This document shows, in pieces, positions 31,601 through 48,293 of a DNA stretch of 64,000 bases. The position numbers were made by a program, and so were the translations under genes. Every line of letters begins with the position of its first letter. Within the stretch, counting starts at the first letter, position 1. A model generated the notes under the pieces. That model searched no databases. It was not told the origin of the DNA and saw only the letters and a list, made by a program, of their open reading frames with translations. Origin of the DNA: Streptomyces albogriseolus (GTDB lineage: Bacteria > Actinomycetota > Actinomycetes > Streptomycetales > Streptomycetaceae); NCBI GenBank assembly GCA_014650475.1, contig BMVA01000019.1, forward strand, positions 1-64,000. The letters run 5' to 3'.

Positions 31601-34187
31601 AAACCGCGGATCTTCACCTGGTGGTCCGCGCGCCCGGCGAATTCCAGCTCCCCGTCCGCCCGCCACCGTCCCAGATCACCCGTGCGGTACATACGGGACC
31701 CCGGCGGACCGTAGGGATCGGCCACGAACCGCTCCGCCGTCAGCTCCGGACGGTTCAAGTACCCGCGCGCCACCCCCGCACCCGCCAGATACAGCTCACC
31801 CGTGACACCCGGCGGCACCGGACGCAGCGCACCGTCCAGCACGAGGACGCGGGTGCCGGCGACGGGACGGCCGACCGGCGCCGGGTCGCTCCAGCCCGCG
31901 GGGTCGGCGGGCAGGGCGGTGCCGGTCGTCACATGGGTCTCGGCGGGCCCGTAGTGGTTGTGCAGCCGCCGTCCGGGGGCGGCGCCGGTGAAGGCGCGCA
32001 CGGCGGCGCCGAGTCCGAGCGCCTCGCCCGCCTGCACCACGTGCCGCAGCGCGGGCAGGGTGCGCCCCTGCTCGGCGGCGGCCTCCGCGACCGCCTCCAC
32101 GACGAGGTTCGGCGCGTAGAGCTCCGTGACGCGCTGTTCGTCGAGCCAGGCGGTCAGCAGCTCGGCGCTGCGGCGCACGTCCTCGGCGGGCACGGCGAGG
32201 GTCTTGCCGTGCAGCAGCGCGGAGAGGATCTCCTGGCTGGCGACGTCGAAGCCGATGGTGGTGAACTGGGCGACCACCGTGCCGGTGCCGCCGGGTATCT
32301 CCCGCTGGTGCCAGGTGAGGAGGTTGACCAGGGCGGATCCCGGCATGACCACGGCCTTGGGCCGGCCGGTGGAACCCGACGTGTAGATCACGTACGCCGG
32401 ATGGTGCGGCAGCAGCGGCGCAAGCCGCTCACCGTCCGTCAGATCCCCCGCCTCAAACCTCGACAGATCCGCCTCCACCTCCTCCGGCGTGAGCACCAGA
32501 GCAGGCGACGCGTCCTGGAGCATCAACGCGATCCGCTCCTCCGGATACGCCACATCCACCGGCAGATACGCCGCACCCGCCTTCAGCACCGCCAACAGCG
32601 CCACATACAGCCCCGCACACCGCGGCAACCGCAACGCCACGACCCGCTCAGGACCCGCACCCCGCCCCACCAGCCACCGCGCCAACCGGTTCGCCCGCGC
32701 GTTCACCTCCGCATACGTCCACGACTCACCCCCCACCACCAACGCCACCGCATCCGGCGTACGCGCCACCTGCGCCTCGAACAGCTCGGGCAGGGTCCGG
32801 CCGGCGGGGGCGTCGGAGGAGGGTCCGCGGGAGAGGGCGAGGGCGTGGGCGCGCTCGTCGGCCGTCAGCAGCGCGGCGCGGCCGACGGGCAGGCCGGCTC
32901 CGTGTTCGGCGACCTGGGCGAGCAGGGCGTCCAGGCGGCGCAGCAGCCGTTCGGCGCCGGCGGTGTCCAGCACGTCGGCGCGGTGGTCGAGGCGGAAGCG
33001 GAGCCGCTCGCCGGGGATGGCGAGCAGGCTCAGCGGATAGTGGGTGGCGTCGCCGACCTCGAAGGAGGCCAGGCGCAGCCCGCGGGCCTCGGCGCGGAGC
33101 ACCTCGGGGTCCAGCGGGTAGTTCTCGAACACGACGACCGTGTCGAAGAGTTCACCGGCGCCGGCGGCCGACTGGATCTCGCTCAGGGACAGGTGGCGGT
33201 GCTCGATGAGCGCGGCCTGCTCCCGCTGCACACGGGCCAGCAGCTCGCCCAGCGTCTCCCAGGGGCGGACGCGGACCCGTACCGGCAGGGTGTTGACGAA
33301 CATGCCGATGGTGGACTCGATGCCGGGTATCTCGGGCGGGCGGTGGGAGACGGTGGCGCCGAACACCACGTCGTCGCGGCCCAGTTCGCTGCCGAGCAGC
33401 AGTGCCCAGACGCCCTGCACCAGGGTGTTGGGGGTCAGTCCGAGGGAGCGGGCGAGGGCGGTCAGCCGTCCGGTGGTGGTCTCGTCCACCTCGTGCCAGA
33501 TCTGTCCGGGCAGCGCGGCTCCGCCGTCCGCGCCCCGGCCGCGCCCGGCGGCGACCAGGCTCGGCTCCTCCAGTCCGGCCAGCGCGGTGCGCCAGGCGGC
33601 GCGGGCCGCGTCCCGGTCCTGCCCGGCGAGCCAGGCCAGATAGGCCCGGTAGGGGGTGACGGGCGCCAGGGCCGAGTCGTCGCCGTGGTGCGCGTACAGC
33701 GTGAACAGCTCGCGCACCAGCAGCGGCATGGACCAGCCGTCGAACAGCAGATGGTGGGTGGTCAGCACCAGCCTGTGGTGGTCGGGACCGAAGGCGAGCA
33801 GACCGCAGCGCAGCAGCGGCGGGGCGCCCGGGTCGAAGCGTTCGGCGCGGTCCGCGGCGACGAAGTCGTCCGCCCTGAGCCGCTGTTCGTCGTCGGCGAG
33901 CCCGGTGAGGTCCAGGCGCCGCCAGGGCAGCGGCACGTCGCGCGGGACGAACTGCACCGGCCGGTCCACGTTCTGCTGCCAGAATCCGGCGCGCAGGTTG
34001 GGGTGGCGGCGCAGCAGGGCGCCGGCCGCCGTCCTCAGCGACTCCTCGTCCAGCGGGCCGCGCAGGTCGAACACCAGCTGGACGGTGTAGACGTCCGGGC
34101 CGCCGGCCTGCGCCGCGTAGGCGACCTGGAAGAGCAGCCCTTCCTGGAGCGGGGTCAGGGGCAGGACGTCGGCGAGTCCGGACTGCG

Positions 34188-34191
<4 letters not shown>
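19603..34191 (-). CDS. snbDE: NRPS, four modules with N-methyltransferase and terminal TE (SnbDE-type)
   Basis: A 4862-aa synthetase with the order C-A-PCP / C-A-NMT-PCP / C-A-PCP / C-A-PCP-TE. Condensation HHxxxDG motifs lie at ~146, 1182, 2618 and 3666; TSGSTG cores at ~599, 1659, 3091 and 4155; carrier serines at ~996, 2439, 3480 and 4550. The methyltransferase lies at ~1973-2216 (LEIGCGTG ~2029), inserted before the C-terminal part of the second A domain. The thioesterase GWSFGG is at ~4682. The A pockets read DVQYVAHVTK (Pro-type), DAWAIAAVCK (Phe-type), DFQFLGVAVK (pipecolate-type) and DIYLWGLLGK (phenylglycine-type). Order, methylation site and length match SnbDE of pristinamycin I, whose TE closes the ring onto the threonine hydroxyl. 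The ATG at 34191 overlaps the stop of the preceding NRPS. Modules 1 and 3 share near-identical DNA stretches. Confidence 0.95.
22591..22752 (-). repeat. Repeated C-domain segment, copy in module 4
   Basis: About 162 bp with no difference I could find from 25738-25899 (module 3), offset 3147. Both encode the C-domain stretch from the VPF(D/E) region through [20 protein letters not shown] and DEALDDLVG. Exact identity at synonymous positions points to recent recombination between modules. Confidence 0.8.
23020..23271 (-). repeat. Repeated C-domain segment, copy in module 4 (matches module 2)
   Basis: Nearly identical to 30475-30726 in module 2 (offset 7455). It covers the C-domain HHIAGDGW catalytic region and the following [18 protein letters not shown] stretch. 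Confidence 0.75.
24868..25314 (-). repeat. Repeated A-domain segment, copy in module 3
   Basis: Near-identical to 32344-32790 in module 1 (offset 7476). It encodes the A-domain N-terminal core from [19 protein letters not shown] through the TSGSTGRPK loop. A second collinear block (24055-24376 against 31531-31852, same offset) covers the A8-A10 region, while the substrate-pocket DNA between them has diverged. Confidence 0.85.
25738..25899 (-). repeat. Repeated C-domain segment, copy in module 3
   Basis: Partner of 22591-22752; see that entry. Confidence 0.8.
30475..30726 (-). repeat. Repeated C-domain segment, copy in module 2
   Basis: Partner of 23020-23271; see that entry. Confidence 0.75.
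32344..32790 (-). repeat. Repeated A-domain segment, copy in module 1
   Basis: Partner of 24868-25314; see that entry. The block uses visibly different synonymous codons (many cgc-aac and cac-cgc type triplets) from the DNA on either side in both copies. That suggests both copies descend from one imported or converted segment. Confidence 0.8.
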
Positions 34192-41978
<7,787 letters not shown>

Positions 41979-42044
41979 ACTTCCCCCAAGGTCCGGGCCA
42001 TCCGCGACACAGGCGGCGCGATACCGGCCCAGCCTCTCCGCCGC

Positions 42045-42073
42045 GGTTGACAGCCCGCTGACCGACGCCTGAT
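42045..42073 (-). promoter_or_regulatory. SARP-type direct repeats upstream of the first NRPS
   Basis: On the minus strand, ATCAGGC, GTCAGCG and GTCAACC are each separated by 4 nt (11-bp period). They sit in the 112-nt gap between the LuxR gene and the NRPS start at 41978. Eight nt after the last heptamer lies GAGGCT, a weak but correctly spaced -10. The heptamers match the style of those before the NRPS at 6371-13600, suggesting one activator for both. Confidence 0.6.
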
Positions 42074-42090
42074 GCGCGACGGCGGCGCCG

Positions 42091-42789
42091 TCAGCGCAGG
42101 CCGGACTCGAAGGCGTAGATGGCCACGTGCACCCGGTTGCGCAGGCGCAGCTTCTGCAGCAGGTTCTGCACATGCGTCTTGACGGTGTGCTCGGACAGCG
42201 TCAGCGCACGGGCTATCTCGGTGTTGGACAGACCGCGCGAGACGAGGTCGAGGATCTGGCACTCGCGGGCGGTGAGCCGGTCCGGCGGCACGGGGGAGAC
42301 GGAGGAGGGACCCGGGGTGCGGACACGGGCCGGCCGGTCGGCCGGGGCGGGCGCGCCGCGGGCCACGGAGTAGCCCGCGGCGGCCAGCGAGACGGCGGCG
42401 GCGAGCTGTGCGGCGCTGGTCGTCACGGGAAGGTGGCCGCGCAGGGCGGGCTCGGGCCGGGAGAGCGGGCCGGCGCCTCCGACGGTGAGCACGGCGCCGT
42501 CCGGACCGACCGCCCGCAGCAGCGCTCCGGTCTCCTCCTCGTCGCGCAGTCCGTGCGCGAGCAGTACGTCGGGCTCGTGCGCCCGGACGGCGGCGAGGGC
42601 CCGGGGACCGGGCTCGTCCTCGCCGACGACGGTGATGTCGCCGTGCCCGTCGAGCAGGGACCTGATCCCCGCCCGTGCGAGGGCGTCGGGGCCGACGAGG
42701 AACAGCCGCACCCCGCATGTGGCTGCCGCCGCGCCCGGCAGCGCCCGCAGCACGGAGGTCCGCGCGAACCCGGTGGTCCGTTCCGTCAT
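42091..42789 (-). CDS. LuxR/NarL-type regulator with degenerate receiver domain
   Basis: A 232-aa transcription factor. The C-terminal 60 residues form a LuxR helix-turn-helix: [22 protein letters not shown] then [17 protein letters not shown]. The N-terminal ~120 residues resemble a response-regulator receiver ([31 protein letters not shown]), but where the phospho-acceptor aspartate should follow EPDVLLA there is a histidine, so control by phosphorylation is doubtful. No histidine kinase is nearby. I chose the ATG at 42789, with GAGGGGG 8 nt upstream, over the ATG at 42840. It lies directly upstream of the NRPS genes on the same strand and is a likely pathway-specific regulator. Confidence 0.88.
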   Translation of the reverse strand: MTERTTGFARTSVLRALPGAAAATCGVRLFLVGPDALARAGIRSLLDGHGDITVVGEDEPGPRALAAVRAHEPDVLLAHGLRDEEETGALLRAVGPDGAVLTVGGAGPLSRPEPALRGHLPVTTSAAQLAAAVSLAAAGYSVARGAPAPADRPARVRTPGPSSVSPVPPDRLTARECQILDLVSRGLSNTEIARALTLSEHTVKTHVQNLLQKLRLRNRVHVAIYAFESGLR

Positions 42790-42829
42790 CAGACGCCCCC
42801 TCAGCACTCGTGGACGCTCCCGAAGGTAG

Positions 42830-42848
42830 CCGGGCCGCACCGGCCCGG
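42830..42848. terminator. Short GC hairpin upstream of the LuxR gene
   Basis: ccgggcc and ggcccgg form a 7-bp stem around gcacc in the gap between the PPTase stop and the LuxR start. There is no U-run, so it is at best a weak terminator or leader structure. Confidence 0.25.
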
Positions 42849-42924
42849 AGCGCCGCGTCCAGCGGGCCTCGAGGCGGGGGCGAGCGGAACCGGAGCGGCT
42901 CCGTGGGCGCGCCGGGGACGGCGG

Positions 42925-43752
42925 TCATCGCGGGCGCGAGGCCATCAGGGACAGGAAGCCAGGGTCCAGCATCGTGCGCGCCGACGTGTCGTGGGCGGGG
43001 TCCAGGCCGGCGTCGTGACGGGCCACGCTCAGCAGGTAGCGGCCCTGCACCGGGTGGGTGGCGAAGGACCACTCGCCCCGGGAGGCGGGCGAGCCGTCGG
43101 GCGCCTGGAGCCGCCCGGTGCGCAGGGAGAAGCCGAACTCGGTGAAGCCCAGCCGCATCCCCTGGCCGAGCGCCTTGGTGTACGCCTCCTTCAGCGTCCA
43201 GAGGCGAAGCGTTTCCGCGGTCTGCCGTCCCTCGGGGAGCGGGGCCAGCTCGGCGGCCTCCGTCGGGGTGCACATCTGCGCCCTGAGCAGGTCGAACCGC
43301 ATGCGCCGGTCGGCGGGTTCGGCGTCGACGCCGATGCGGCCGAGGCGGCTGAGGCCCACGGCGAGCAGGTCCCCGGTGTGGGTGAGGCTGACGTCGACCT
43401 GGTCGAAGCCGGGCAGGTACGGCCGTCCGCCCAGGCGGTAGGCGAGGTCCAGGGCCTCGGGCGGGACGCGCAGCGCCGCCGCCGCCGTGTACTTGATCAG
43501 CAGCCGTGAGGCGAGGAAGCGGTAGCGGACCGTCGGGTCGGGGGTGCGCCGGTAGCGCGTCCAGTCCCGGCCCAGCAGCCGCCGCAGCCGGGGCTGGGCC
43601 AGGGCCGCGGGCAGCCACTCGCCCCACGTGGTGTGGACGACGGCGTGTCCCCGGCCCGCGAGGTCGTCGTGCACGCGCTGCCACGGTCCGGTGGCGCGCG
43701 GCACGTGCACCGGGACGGCGACGCCCGGCCCGTCCGTGAGCTCCAGGTCCAC
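42925..43752 (-). CDS. Sfp-type 4'-phosphopantetheinyl transferase
   Basis: A 275-aa PPTase that converts apo carrier domains to holo form using CoA. The magnesium-binding motif GVDAE (D143, E145) and the W-x-x-K-E-A-x-x-K motif (W185, K188, E189, K193) are both present, as are HTGDLLAVGLS and RYRFLASRLLIKYTAA. I chose the GTG at 43752, with GGGAG 8 nt upstream. Seven PCP domains in the NRPS proteins and the free ACP at 59792-60055 all need such activation. The stop of the acyl-CoA dehydrogenase gene is 44 nt upstream, so it probably ends that operon. Confidence 0.94.
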   Translation of the reverse strand: MDLELTDGPGVAVPVHVPRATGPWQRVHDDLAGRGHAVVHTTWGEWLPAALAQPRLRRLLGRDWTRYRRTPDPTVRYRFLASRLLIKYTAAAALRVPPEALDLAYRLGGRPYLPGFDQVDVSLTHTGDLLAVGLSRLGRIGVDAEPADRRMRFDLLRAQMCTPTEAAELAPLPEGRQTAETLRLWTLKEAYTKALGQGMRLGFTEFGFSLRTGRLQAPDGSPASRGEWSFATHPVQGRYLLSVARHDAGLDPAHDTSARTMLDPGFLSLMASRPR

Positions 43753-43796
43753 GGTCCCTCTCCCTTCTTCCGTCCCCCGCCGTCCGGCCTGCCGTG

Positions 43797-45569
43797 TCAT
43801 CCGGCGAGAGGCGCGTCGTACAGGTCGAAGCTGCGGCCCTCGCGGTGGCGGGCGAGCAGTTCGCCCAGCACCGTCGCGGTGACGCCGTCGGGCAGTTCGG
43901 GGACCGGGACGCCCAGCCGGCGGCCGATCCGGCTCAGGGCGAGCACCGCCCAGGCCGGGTCGTCCAGGAAGGAGCCGGTGCCGTCCTGGCCCAGCCACAC
44001 GCCGAGGCAGGCCGCCGCCGCGAGGACGAGGCCGTGACGCTCGGCGAGCATGCAGGCGCGCGGGTCGACGAGCGCCGAACGGGCCGCCTCCGGCAGCGCC
44101 GCGCACTGCGCGCGCAGTGCCCGGACCTCGGTGACGAAGGACTCCGCGAGGTCGGCGAGCGCGGCCCAGGCGGGCCCGGCAGGGCGCAGGGCGCCGATTC
44201 GTTCGGCGCTTCCCACCAGGGACGCGACGAGGACGTCCTCGCCTCCCAGGACGCTGAGCCGGCGGTAGTCGAACGCCGGGAGGGGCGCCTCGGGAAGGAA
44301 CAGGCGGCCCGGAGGCTCGTCGGTGCGCAGCCACGACCGCCGGGCGAGCGCCGGCAGCTGGGGGACGAGCACGGCGAGGCAGGCCGCCGTGCCCGCGTGC
44401 CCGAGACCGGCCACCGGCAGATCCCGGACGAGCTTCTGGAACCCCCCGTACAGCGGCCCCCGGTCGTGGCCGAGGGCGCCGAGCACCGTGGACAGCTCCT
44501 CCAGGTTCTCGCGCAGCAGGTCCGGCACGGTCAGTTTGGCGGCGGCGGCGATCAGATGGGCGTCGTCGGGCAGCAGGCTCAGCGCTCGCAGCCCGGTGAC
44601 CGCCATGCTGTCGCAGGCCAGCAGGTCCGCGAAGACCCCGGCCAGCACCGCGTGCCAGCGGCGCGCCGGGAGTCCGCCGTCCCGGCCCCGGGTCGCCGCG
44701 CGCACCGCGAGGCGCAGCACGCTGTCGACGCCGGCCACCACGGTGCCCGGGATGAGACAGCGGTTGACCTGATAGGTGCGCAGGGCGAGTGACACGCCGT
44801 CACCGGTCTCCCCCACCAGCGCCCGTGCGGGCACGGGACAGCCGTCGAAGGCCAGGCCGGAGAAGCTGCTGCCGCGCATGCCGGTGGTGACGGCGCGGGG
44901 CAGCCGGCGCAGCGCGCCGGCGGGGAGTTCCGCCGCGTCGAGCAGCAGGACGGAGTGGCTGCGCGGTCCGGCGGCGGTCGCGGTGCGGGCGTACATGACG
45001 AAGGTGTCCGCCCGGCCGGCGTTGATCACCACGTCCTTGCGGCCGTCCACCACGAACCCGCCGCCGGGGGCGGAGCGGGCGCTGAACTCGTCGCGCAGGA
45101 TGGCGTTGGCGTGGGCGAGTTCGTGGTGCAGGATCGTCACCCGGCCGGCGCCGCCGCGCAGCAGGCGCCCGGCGACCTCGGCCCGCTGCCCGTCGTCGCC
45201 GGCGGCCCACACGGCCGAGGCGCCGAACAGCGCGGTGATCCCGAAGCCGAACCCGAGCGCCACGTCCCGCCGGAACAGCGGGCGCAGCACGCGCGCCAGC
45301 ACGTCCGGGCGGGTGAGCCTGCCGCCCAGTTCGCGCGGGACGAACTCGGCGGCCAGACCCGCCCGGGCGAGCAGGGCCTCGGTGGCGGCCGGGGTCTCGC
45401 GGCGGTCGTCGGCGGCCAGCAGCGCGGCGCGGCCGTGCGGGTTGCGGGCGTCGTCCGGGTCGCCGAGGAGCCGCTCGTAGTGGTCGGCCCGCTCGGCCCC
45501 GCCCGGCGGGGCGGGGCCCGGTCCGGCCGGCGTCCCGCGGGCGGACGCGGGAAGCGTGCCCGTGGTCAC
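43797..45569 (-). CDS. Acyl-CoA dehydrogenase-like flavoprotein
   Basis: A 590-aa protein with the acyl-CoA dehydrogenase fold. It has an N-terminal helical part, a middle strand domain (ILHHELAHANAILRDEF, FVVDGRKDVVINAGRADTFVMYART, SSFSGLAFDGCPVPARALVGETGDG) and a C-terminal helical domain (YQVNRCLIPGTVVAGVDSVLRLAV). At ~590 aa it is much longer than the ~380-400 aa of classic fatty-acid enzymes. The extra C-terminal helices resemble larger secondary-metabolism members, and the catalytic base cannot be placed with certainty. The GTG start overlaps the cyclase stop by 4 nt (GTGA, 45566-45569). Its neighbours suggest oxidation of a polyketide or acyl thioester; the substrate is unknown. Confidence 0.82.
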   Translation of the reverse strand: MTTGTLPASARGTPAGPGPAPPGGAERADHYERLLGDPDDARNPHGRAALLAADDRRETPAATEALLARAGLAAEFVPRELGGRLTRPDVLARVLRPLFRRDVALGFGFGITALFGASAVWAAGDDGQRAEVAGRLLRGGAGRVTILHHELAHANAILRDEFSARSAPGGGFVVDGRKDVVINAGRADTFVMYARTATAAGPRSHSVLLLDAAELPAGALRRLPRAVTTGMRGSSFSGLAFDGCPVPARALVGETGDGVSLALRTYQVNRCLIPGTVVAGVDSVLRLAVRAATRGRDGGLPARRWHAVLAGVFADLLACDSMAVTGLRALSLLPDDAHLIAAAAKLTVPDLLRENLEELSTVLGALGHDRGPLYGGFQKLVRDLPVAGLGHAGTAACLAVLVPQLPALARRSWLRTDEPPGRLFLPEAPLPAFDYRRLSVLGGEDVLVASLVGSAERIGALRPAGPAWAALADLAESFVTEVRALRAQCAALPEAARSALVDPRACMLAERHGLVLAAAACLGVWLGQDGTGSFLDDPAWAVLALSRIGRRLGVPVPELPDGVTATVLGELLARHREGRSFDLYDAPLAG

Positions 45570-46522
45570 AGGACCGTGACCGCGTTCTCCGCGTGGCTCT
45601 TGGCGAGGTTCATGGTGGCCGTGCTGTTGCGGCCCAGCGCCTCCCGGACGTAGCGGCGCGCGGCGGCCACGGTGGCGCCCTCGCCGAGGACCCGCTCGAT
45701 GTTCTCCTCGCGCAGGACCACGCTGTGCCGGGAGACGACGGTCGCACCGGTCTCGTCCTGCTCGACGGTCCACTCGCCGGTGTGCGCCGACATCAGCAGC
45801 GGCGTCGCCGTCTGCTTGTAGACGATGCGTCCGGCGTCGGGGAAGCACACCCGCACGGACTCGGTGGTGTGCGAGGAGCCGTCGGCGGTCAGCGTGTCCA
45901 TGGACATGACCTGCACGCCCGGCTCGTCCTCGACGACGTCCAGGCGGGAGACGTGCGGGACCAGTTCGGGCCAGTCGGCGACCCGGTGGAGGAAGTCGTA
46001 GACCAGCTCGGCCGGGCCGTTGACGCGGACGGAGTCCTCGAAGGTGAGGACCAGCTCGTCGAGGTTCGCCCAGCGCTCGGCCAGCGCCTTGATGTTGGCC
46101 AGCTCGGCGGTGCTGTTGGTGTCCGTGGCGCGCTCGACCCAGGCGACGGCCCCGGGGTCGTCGCCGTCGACGGTGAAGTCGTGCAGCAGGGTCAGCTTGC
46201 ACCGGTCGGCGCCGAGGGGTTCGACGATCCAGGTGCCGCCCATGGACCGCACGGGCCGGGCCGGCAGCTCCTGGCGGAACTCGACGCGGCGTGCCACGGC
46301 GTCGAGGACCCGGCGGGAGGTCCAGGACTTGACCTCGCCGTTGGCGGTGGCCCACATCCGCAGCCGCTCGCGCTCGCCGTCGAACTCGAGCTGCTCGACG
46401 TGCACGTTGGGCGGGAAGTACAGCGGCCACTGGACGGCATCGGAGATCAGGCCGTAGACCACGCCCGCGGGCGCGGCAACGGTCACGTCGTGCGTCGTGC
46501 GGTGCACTCGCTCAGCGGACAT
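45566..46522 (-). CDS. Didomain aromatase/cyclase (two SRPBCC domains)
   Basis: A 318-aa protein made of two START/SRPBCC folds, about residues 5-150 and 160-315. Each opens with a (V/A)xAP or xGPAEL(V)YxxI/L helix (AAPAGVVYGLISDAVQWP; VNGPAELVYDFLHRVADWP). This tandem arrangement is typical of the didomain ARO/CYCs that cyclise and aromatise the first ring of reduced type II polyketides. No ketosynthase or chain-length factor is in the window, so its poly-beta-ketone substrate must come from elsewhere, or it has a new role. It overlaps the hydroxylase gene by 11 nt upstream and the dehydrogenase gene by 4 nt downstream. Confidence 0.88.
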   Translation of the reverse strand: MSAERVHRTTHDVTVAAPAGVVYGLISDAVQWPLYFPPNVHVEQLEFDGERERLRMWATANGEVKSWTSRRVLDAVARRVEFRQELPARPVRSMGGTWIVEPLGADRCKLTLLHDFTVDGDDPGAVAWVERATDTNSTAELANIKALAERWANLDELVLTFEDSVRVNGPAELVYDFLHRVADWPELVPHVSRLDVVEDEPGVQVMSMDTLTADGSSHTTESVRVCFPDAGRIVYKQTATPLLMSAHTGEWTVEQDETGATVVSRHSVVLREENIERVLGEGATVAAARRYVREALGRNSTATMNLAKSHAENAVTVL

Positions 46523-48293
46523 CTCTCTGCATCCTCATTTCCGAGGTCGGTGATTTCCGGTGGGTCGTGGCGGCGGGAACGCCGGTGGTTGCTCCGACGG
46601 TGTCGCGCTCCGCTCGACGTGCGGACGAGTCCCGCTCGAGGAGCGCCGCAGGGCGGGCCGGGGACACGTGCAGGGCGCGCAGGGCCTCCTCGAGGGAGGC
46701 GGGCGAGAGCAGGTCCCCCCGGGCGGCGAGATAGCCGTCGGGACGGATCAGCGCCCAGCCTCCCGCGCCCAGTCCGAGCGCGGCCGGCAGCGCGCCGTCG
46801 GGGTCGGCGAGCGGGGCGGGGCCCGGGCCGGGGCCGACGGTGCGCACGGACAGCCAGTCACCGTGCCGGGCGGCGGCCTCCCGGGCCGTGCGCACACAGC
46901 CGGCGCCGGGACCGTGGCCGCCGGGGACGAACAGCAGCGTGCAGCGTACGTCCCGCAGTTCGGCGGCGAGGGCGGGCGCCGCGACGGCCGCCATGGCGGC
47001 GCGTTCGCCCGGGGCGGGCACGCCCGGCCGGCGCGGCACCATGACGGGGGCGTCGACGGGCGCCGCGACCGGCACCGGCTGCGGGCCGCCGTCCACGGTC
47101 AGCGAGCTGCGGGCGTAGTGCAGTCTGAGCCCGGAGATGCCGCCGAGCACCTTGCGCTGGACGGCGCGGCGCAGCGGCGGCACGTTGCGGACGACGCCGA
47201 ACACGGCCGGCAGCGCGACGGAGGCCAGCGCGTTCTTCAGCTGCACCAGGAACGTCGCGGTGCGGGTGGAGCCGAGCAGGGCCCGGCCGACGGGCACGCG
47301 CTCCTCGCCGTAGGTGTCGAGCAGGGCGGGGGCGGCGTGCCCGTGGTGCACCAGCGCGAGCTTCCAGGCCAGGTTGTACGCCTCCTGGACGCCGGTGTTC
47401 ATCCCCTGCCCGGAGGCGGGGCTGTGCACGTGGGCGGCGTCGCCCGCGACGAACACCCGCCCCTCGCGCATCCGCGGCACCATGCGCTGCTGGAAGGTGA
47501 ACACCGAGGTCCACTCGGGTTCGCCGACCCGCACCGGACGCCCGAGGCCGGCCGACAGCAGGGCGGACAGCCGCTCGGCCGCGCCGTCCGCGCCGTCCGG
47601 ACCGGGCGCGGTGTCCAGCAGCCGCCAGTGGCCCTCGCGGGCGTAGGGCACCATCATCAGGGCCTGGCCGCCGGTGTGGACCCAGTGGATGCTGTCCTGC
47701 GGCAGGTCGGTGTCGACCTGCGCGTCGGCGAGCATCCACGTGTCGCGGCTGTCGCCCACCAGGGGCAGGCCGAGCCGTTTGCGGACGGTGCTGTGGCCGC
47801 CGTCGCAGCCGATCAGCCACGGGACGGTGCACTCCTCCTCGCGGCCGTCGCCGTGCCGGAGAGCGGCCCGTACGCCGGTGGGATCCTGCTCGAAACCGGT
47901 GAGGGCCACGCCCTGTTCGATGTCCACGCCGAGCCGGGCGACGGCCGCGCGCAGCACGGCCTCGGTGCGGGTCTGCTCGACGATCAGGGAGTAGGGGTGA
48001 CGGGTGGGCATGGTGGCGTAGTCGGCCTCGAGGCGGACCAGCCGCCTGCCGCCGGCGTGCATCGTGAAGGCCCGGTTGGGGCGGCCCTCGCGCAGCAGCG
48101 GGCCGAGCGTGCCCATCTGGTCCAGGGTCTCCAGGGTGCGCGGGTGGACGGCGACGGCGCGGCTGGTGCGGGCGGGGGCGGGCGCGGCGTCGACCAGGCG
48201 CACCCGCATGCCCCGGCGGGCCAGTTCGTGGGCGGCGGTCAGACCGACCGGGCCGGCGCCCACGACCAGCACGTCTGCGGCTTCAGCGGGCAC
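46512..48293 (-). CDS. FAD-dependent aromatic hydroxylase (PHBH/phenol hydroxylase type)
   Basis: A 593-aa class A flavoprotein monooxygenase. The FAD Rossmann motif is VVGAGPVGLTAAHELARRG (~9-27), the DG motif is GCDGGHSTVRKRLGLPL, and the FAD/ribityl GD motif is VFVAGDAAHVHSPASGQGMN. The C-terminal ~170 residues form the thioredoxin-like domain of the phenol-hydroxylase branch, as in the polyketide hydroxylases RdmE and PgaE. It uses NAD(P)H and O2 to hydroxylate aromatic or quinone rings. The start is GTG (48293), which overlaps the ABM gene by 11 nt. The substrate is inferred to be an aromatic intermediate of the same operon. Confidence 0.92.
   Translation of the reverse strand: MPAEAADVLVVGAGPVGLTAAHELARRGMRVRLVDAAPAPARTSRAVAVHPRTLETLDQMGTLGPLLREGRPNRAFTMHAGGRRLVRLEADYATMPTRHPYSLIVEQTRTEAVLRAAVARLGVDIEQGVALTGFEQDPTGVRAALRHGDGREEECTVPWLIGCDGGHSTVRKRLGLPLVGDSRDTWMLADAQVDTDLPQDSIHWVHTGGQALMMVPYAREGHWRLLDTAPGPDGADGAAERLSALLSAGLGRPVRVGEPEWTSVFTFQQRMVPRMREGRVFVAGDAAHVHSPASGQGMNTGVQEAYNLAWKLALVHHGHAAPALLDTYGEERVPVGRALLGSTRTATFLVQLKNALASVALPAVFGVVRNVPPLRRAVQRKVLGGISGLRLHYARSSLTVDGGPQPVPVAAPVDAPVMVPRRPGVPAPGERAAMAAVAAPALAAELRDVRCTLLFVPGGHGPGAGCVRTAREAAARHGDWLSVRTVGPGPGPAPLADPDGALPAALGLGAGGWALIRPDGYLAARGDLLSPASLEEALRALHVSPARPAALLERDSSARRAERDTVGATTGVPAATTHRKSPTSEMRMQRDVR

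Noticed and set aside
22591-32790. Transposon or CRISPR-like repeat
   Set aside because: The repeated blocks are in frame, encode conserved NRPS domain cores, and lack terminal inverted repeats or spacer periodicity.
42047-42052. Perfect TTGACA on the plus strand
   Set aside because: No matching -10 at 16-19 nt and no plus-strand gene downstream. It is part of the heptamer array read on the other strand.
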